In this document: in pieces, positions 60,584 through 64,000 of the stretch
Numbering within the stretch: the first letter of the stretch is position 1
How the letters are laid out: each line of letters opens with the position of its first letter
Source of the DNA: Candidatus Peregrinibacteria bacterium
GTDB lineage: Bacteria > Patescibacteriota > Gracilibacteria > UBA1369 > LOWO2-01-FULL-3
Reading direction: 5' to 3'
Length of the DNA: 64,000 nucleotides
NCBI GenBank assembly: GCA_018654255.1
Contig: JABILX010000004.1
Location: 124,001-188,000 of the forward strand
Translations under genes and position numbers: made by a program
The notes under the pieces: generated by a model
What the model was told of the DNA's origin: nothing
What the model saw: only the letters and a program-made list of their open reading frames with translations
The model's database searches: none

Positions 60584-62974
60584 ATGGAGTTATTTAAATC
60601 AAAGGGGATACTAGGAATAAACGCCAGAAACCTTTTATACATCAAGCCTTATAACGAAAAGAAGGCTATTAAACTTGCTGACAACAAGATAAAAACAAAA
60701 AGATTCTTGGAAGCAAGGGGCGTGCCAGTCCCAAAGCTGATCGCTGCAATCCATACAAGAGAAGAAGCAGAGAAATTTAACTTCGACATACTTCCAAACG
60801 CATATGTGTTGAAACCAAATTTTGGATTTGGTGGAGAGGGAATAATACCAATAGCAAACAAACGAGAAAAATACTGGATAACTTCAAGCGGCAAAAAAGT
60901 CGACAAAGAATTCTTATTTGATCACATAATCGACATCCTTGATGGTAGATTTTCTATATCAAACATTTCGGATTCAGCCTTTTTCGAGCAACTGATAATT
61001 CCTGACGATGTCCTGAGTGCTTACACATACGAAGGACTTCCAGACATCAGAGTAATAGTCTACAACCTGGTTCCAGTTATGGCCATGCTGAGGCTTCCAA
61101 CAAAAGAATCGGGTGGTAAAGGAAATTTGCATCAAGGCGCAGTCGGGGTAGGAATAGACATTGCAACAGGTAAAACAACTTATATTGCAAGAGGCGACAA
61201 GGTGGTAGACGAGATCCCAGACGTAGGGCCAATAGAAGGATTGAAGATACCATTTTGGGATGAAATACTTCACATAGCGTCCAACGTTCAGATAGTTACA
61301 AATCTGGGTTATTTAGCCGTAGACATAGCGATAGATAAAAGTACGGGCCCAGTTCTACTCGAAATAAACGCAAGAGCAGGACTAGGGGTACAAATCGCAA
61401 ATCTAGCCCCGTTAAAAAAAAGACTCGAACGTATTCAGGGAATAAAAGTAACGTCACCAGAAAAAGGAGTCCGAATAGCAAAAGACATGTTCGGAAAGGT
61501 GTTAGAAAAAGAAATAAAACAGATATCGGGCAAACAAGTGATAGGAAAGGTGGAAGAAGTCGAAATGATTCTGAAGAAAGGTACTCAAAAAGTAAAAACA
61601 CTCATAAGTCCATCACAGGAAAGAAGTGTGTTAGACCAGGCTCTCGCTGAAGAATTAGGATTGCTAGATAGTCAAAAATACAATGACGAACAATCGACGT
61701 TAAAAATCAAATTCAACCTAAAGGACAAGAGAATACAGACAGTAGCAGACATAGAAAAATTCCCAGAAGAAAACCAATTGAAATTCATGGTAGGGTCTAG
61801 GGATCTTCAAGATTTCTTGATAGACCCATCTTACAAAGAGGAAGCATCGGACAAAAGACAGATCATGTCAGAAAAGAATATACAGAAACCAATTGTAAAA
61901 AAATCGATTACCAACAATTTCAATATTGACCAGGAGTTAGTAAACGTAGACAACAAATTAAAGCTACTTTTCCATCTTCGCCCAACGAACCTAGAAACAG
62001 AAAAAGGGAAGTTTTTAGAAAACTTTTCTTACAATCCTCAGTTTACATACCCAGAAATAAAATTCGACCCAATCGACTTAAAACAAAGACTGTCCAATAT
62101 AGAAACAGATGAGTCACCGTTGGGTACGATCTTTAAAGAAAAAAAAGAAGAGCTAGTTAAAAAAATAGAGTTGATAGAGCGTGTTGACCACGAAGAATTT
62201 ACAGAGAAGTCAGTGGCTCTATTTGGAAGACCAGACGACAAAACGATACAAGAAGCGGAGAATTTACTTCTAGAAGCTGGAAAATTCGACTCCAAAGACA
62301 AGGAAGATGTTAGTTGTGAAGAAGCAAAAAATGAATTCGAAAAAGTATTCAAAAAATACAGACTCAACAACTGGAAGGTAAAGATAAAGGACGAAATGGT
62401 TACAAACTGTATAGCTGGAAAAAACAACAGATTGTTTGTCCGAAGAGGGTCCACTTTCTCAGAAAAAAGTATAAAAGATCTTATTGTCCATGAGATTGAA
62501 ACTCACATATTGACCGCAGAAAACGGCAAGAACCAACCCTACGAGATATTCAACAGGGGCCTCGCAAATTATCTAATAACACAAGAAGGATTGGCTACTT
62601 ACAACGTAACGACTCAGAACAAAGAAGGCATAAAAAACAGATACAAATCCTTAGCATTAATACTGGCCACAGATGTTGCAATGAATGCCTCTTTCGTAGA
62701 AACATTCGAAAAAATACTATCTCTAGGAATTCCTATTGATCAAGCCTTGAGAATATCATTAAAAGTAAAAAGAGGACTTTCTGATACAAGTAAAAAAGGT
62801 GCTTTTACAAAAGATATTATTTATTACAAAGGATACAGGGAAGTTCAAAATTTCGTAGAAAATGGAGGAAAGATAAAAGACCTATACGTCGGAAAACTAA
62901 ATCTAAACGACATAGAAGAAATAAATAAGATAGAAGGTCTAACCTCTCCTAAACACCTTCCACACTGGCTTTAA
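60584..62974 (+). CDS. ATP-grasp ligase / degenerate retropepsin-like / DUF1704 metallopeptidase fusion
   Basis: A 796-residue three-part protein. Residues 1-300: RimK-related ATP-grasp ligase (ATPgrasp_ST type) with YVLKPNFGFGGEGI (74-87) and the metal/ATP motif LEINARAGLGVQIAN (259-273), apparently active. Residues 316-418: RimB/retropepsin-like fold (VIGKVEEVEM; KFMVGSRDLQDFLIDPS), but the catalytic DTGA is replaced by SPSQ at 342-345, so it is likely inactive. Residues about 440-796: DUF1704/QEGLA family, with HEIETH (636-641) and TQEGLATYN (666-674), a zinc carboxypeptidase-like site of the HExxxH type. Separate genes elsewhere carry these functions. It probably ligates amino acids to, and trims them from, a peptide or protein at the membrane. 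Confidence 0.82.
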   Translation: MELFKSKGILGINARNLLYIKPYNEKKAIKLADNKIKTKRFLEARGVPVPKLIAAIHTREEAEKFNFDILPNAYVLKPNFGFGGEGIIPIANKREKYWITSSGKKVDKEFLFDHIIDILDGRFSISNISDSAFFEQLIIPDDVLSAYTYEGLPDIRVIVYNLVPVMAMLRLPTKESGGKGNLHQGAVGVGIDIATGKTTYIARGDKVVDEIPDVGPIEGLKIPFWDEILHIASNVQIVTNLGYLAVDIAIDKSTGPVLLEINARAGLGVQIANLAPLKKRLERIQGIKVTSPEKGVRIAKDMFGKVLEKEIKQISGKQVIGKVEEVEMILKKGTQKVKTLISPSQERSVLDQALAEELGLLDSQKYNDEQSTLKIKFNLKDKRIQTVADIEKFPEENQLKFMVGSRDLQDFLIDPSYKEEASDKRQIMSEKNIQKPIVKKSITNNFNIDQELVNVDNKLKLLFHLRPTNLETEKGKFLENFSYNPQFTYPEIKFDPIDLKQRLSNIETDESPLGTIFKEKKEELVKKIELIERVDHEEFTEKSVALFGRPDDKTIQEAENLLLEAGKFDSKDKEDVSCEEAKNEFEKVFKKYRLNNWKVKIKDEMVTNCIAGKNNRLFVRRGSTFSEKSIKDLIVHEIETHILTAENGKNQPYEIFNRGLANYLITQEGLATYNVTTQNKEGIKNRYKSLALILATDVAMNASFVETFEKILSLGIPIDQALRISLKVKRGLSDTSKKGAFTKDIIYYKGYREVQNFVENGGKIKDLYVGKLNLNDIEEINKIEGLTSPKHLPHWL

Positions 62975-63993
62975 TAAATAAACATAGAATCTCCAAAGCT
63001 GTAGAAACGATACATCTTCTCTTTTGCCTCCTCATAAAGCTCTAATACACGCTTGGTGCCATTTTTAACACCCTTGTGCTCTAGAAAAGAAGCGACCAAC
63101 ATGATCAACGTACTTTTCGGAAGATGAAAATTCGTCATCAAGGCATCTACAGCTTTCCACTCGTACCCAGGATAAATAAAAATATCAGTCTCCCCAGAAA
63201 AAGGAATAAGCTTCCCGTCTTTGAAAGAAGACTCGAGAACCCTAACAGACGTCGTGCCAACGGCAACAATTCTTTTCTTATCAGACAAAGCTTCATTCAA
63301 ATTTATAGCAGAAGAACCTTCTAACTCACAAAACTCCGTATGCATTTTGTGATCCAAGATATTTTCAGTCTTTACGGGTTGAAAGGTTCCCAAACCAATA
63401 TGCAACAAAACCTTTTCAAACATAACCCCTTTGTCACGCAATTTGGTCACAAGATCATCCGTGAAATGCAGACCAGCAGTAGGGGAGGCAACGCTTCCCT
63501 TTTCTTTGGCGTAAACCGTTTGGTAGTCATCCATAGAAGAAGAAGAATGATCTATGTAAGGTGGGAAAGGGGCACGACCAAGCTCTTCAGGATCATCTTT
63601 CGTATCGAATCTTATAACCCTAACCCCGTCGTCCTTAACATCGACAACAAAAGCATTTGAACCATCTATCATCATAAAATCAGATCCGACCTGGAATTTC
63701 TTGCCAGGCTTAACAATACATTCATAAGTTTTTTCTCCAATCTTTTTCAATAAAAATATTTCAAAGAACTTCCCATTGTTAGAAAAATTGATTCTTGCCT
63801 TTATTACCTTAGACCTATTTGCAACCAACACATCGTTTGAGCCAAGGTAATTCAAAACATCTCTAAATACCTTATGCTCAACTTTGCCCGTAGAAGTATC
63901 GAAAACCATCATTTTACTAGAATCCCTGGGAGTAACAGGGTCTTGAGCTATGAAGCTTTTTGGAAGGTCGTAATCAAAGTCGCTTAATTTCAT
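62971..63993 (-). CDS. queA: S-adenosylmethionine:tRNA ribosyltransferase-isomerase
   Basis: QueA transfers the ribosyl part of SAM to preQ1 at tRNA position 34 in queuosine synthesis. The 340-residue protein starts at KLSDFDYDLPKSFIAQDPV and has SVASPTAGLHFT, LHIGLGTFQPVK and MTNFHLPKSTLIMLVASF, all family hallmarks. The length is normal. No other queuosine gene is in the window. Its stop interlocks with that of the ATP-grasp fusion (TTAA). Only seven bases of upstream sequence are available, so its promoter cannot be judged. Confidence 0.95.
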   Translation of the reverse strand: MKLSDFDYDLPKSFIAQDPVTPRDSSKMMVFDTSTGKVEHKVFRDVLNYLGSNDVLVANRSKVIKARINFSNNGKFFEIFLLKKIGEKTYECIVKPGKKFQVGSDFMMIDGSNAFVVDVKDDGVRVIRFDTKDDPEELGRAPFPPYIDHSSSSMDDYQTVYAKEKGSVASPTAGLHFTDDLVTKLRDKGVMFEKVLLHIGLGTFQPVKTENILDHKMHTEFCELEGSSAINLNEALSDKKRIVAVGTTSVRVLESSFKDGKLIPFSGETDIFIYPGYEWKAVDALMTNFHLPKSTLIMLVASFLEHKGVKNGTKRVLELYEEAKEKMYRFYSFGDSMFIY

Positions 63994-64000
63994 GTCTTTT

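Noticed and set aside
1-64000. UGA reassigned to glycine (genetic code 25), as in related lineages
   Set aside because: Two genes end in TGA exactly at the expected family C termini (4955 and 56501), with coupled starts of the next genes, and no long gene needs TGA to be read through.

Overview
This is a compact, AT-rich bacterial chromosome segment with 52 protein-coding genes (one cut by the left edge), four tRNA genes and almost no intergenic space. It contains no CRISPR array, rRNA, transposase or phage gene. The gene set resembles Candidate Phyla Radiation (Patescibacteria) genomes. Signs of this are orphan VirD4/DUF87 ATPases, sigma-region-4/HARE-HTH proteins, a very cysteine-rich protein, surface proteins with SLH, M23, 3D and peptidoglycan-binding domains, and few Shine-Dalgarno sequences. 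TAA and TAG end 50 of the 52 genes. TGA ends only two, and both of these TGA codons overlap the next start codon, so the standard bacterial code applies. A lineage near Peregrinibacteria or Gracilibacteria is a guess.

Layout. 1-8.5 kb: end of a possible trigger factor, a degenerate nucleotidyltransferase-type winged-helix regulator, rplS-rnhB, a CsaB-like pyruvyltransferase, and a dTDP-deoxysugar set (rfbA, rfbD, rfbB and an FdtA-like cupin) interleaved with proS and a small multidrug-type membrane protein. 8.5-23 kb: infB, rmuC, a CARDB protein, a UvrD-type helicase-nuclease, rpsA, clpC under a CIRCE/HrcA-type operator, a lipoprotein, ruvB and membrane proteins. 23-31 kb: tRNA-Arg, an M23-SLH surface protein, tsaE, an HD hydrolase, a 3D/peptidoglycan-binding protein and a VirD4-like ATPase. 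31-47 kb: aspS, dnaE, tRNA-Leu, two paralogous sigma-4/HARE regulators, HIT, nadC, valS, an OmpR-like regulator and glyS. 47-58.9 kb: a second VirD4-like ATPase, two Met tRNAs (elongator and initiator), the Cys-rich protein, a peptidoglycan-binding hydrolase, a DivIC/FtsB-like protein, murC, cysS, yggT and an Ig/FN3 surface protein. 59-64 kb: a two-gene operon of a PKD-7TM membrane protein and an ATP-grasp/retropepsin-like/DUF1704 fusion, then queA.

How it works together. CsaB, the deoxysugar enzymes and the SLH protein fit a pyruvylated cell-wall polysaccharide that anchors S-layer-type proteins. The 59-63 kb operon is the best candidate for an undescribed system: a membrane-linked peptide ligase fused to a dead protease fold and a predicted metallocarboxypeptidase. 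Two genome-organisation patterns stand out. Several promoters place the predicted first transcribed base on or within about four bases of the start codon (leaderless mRNAs). All eight convergent gene pairs overlap at their 3' ends, six of them by exactly four bases that interlock the stop codons.
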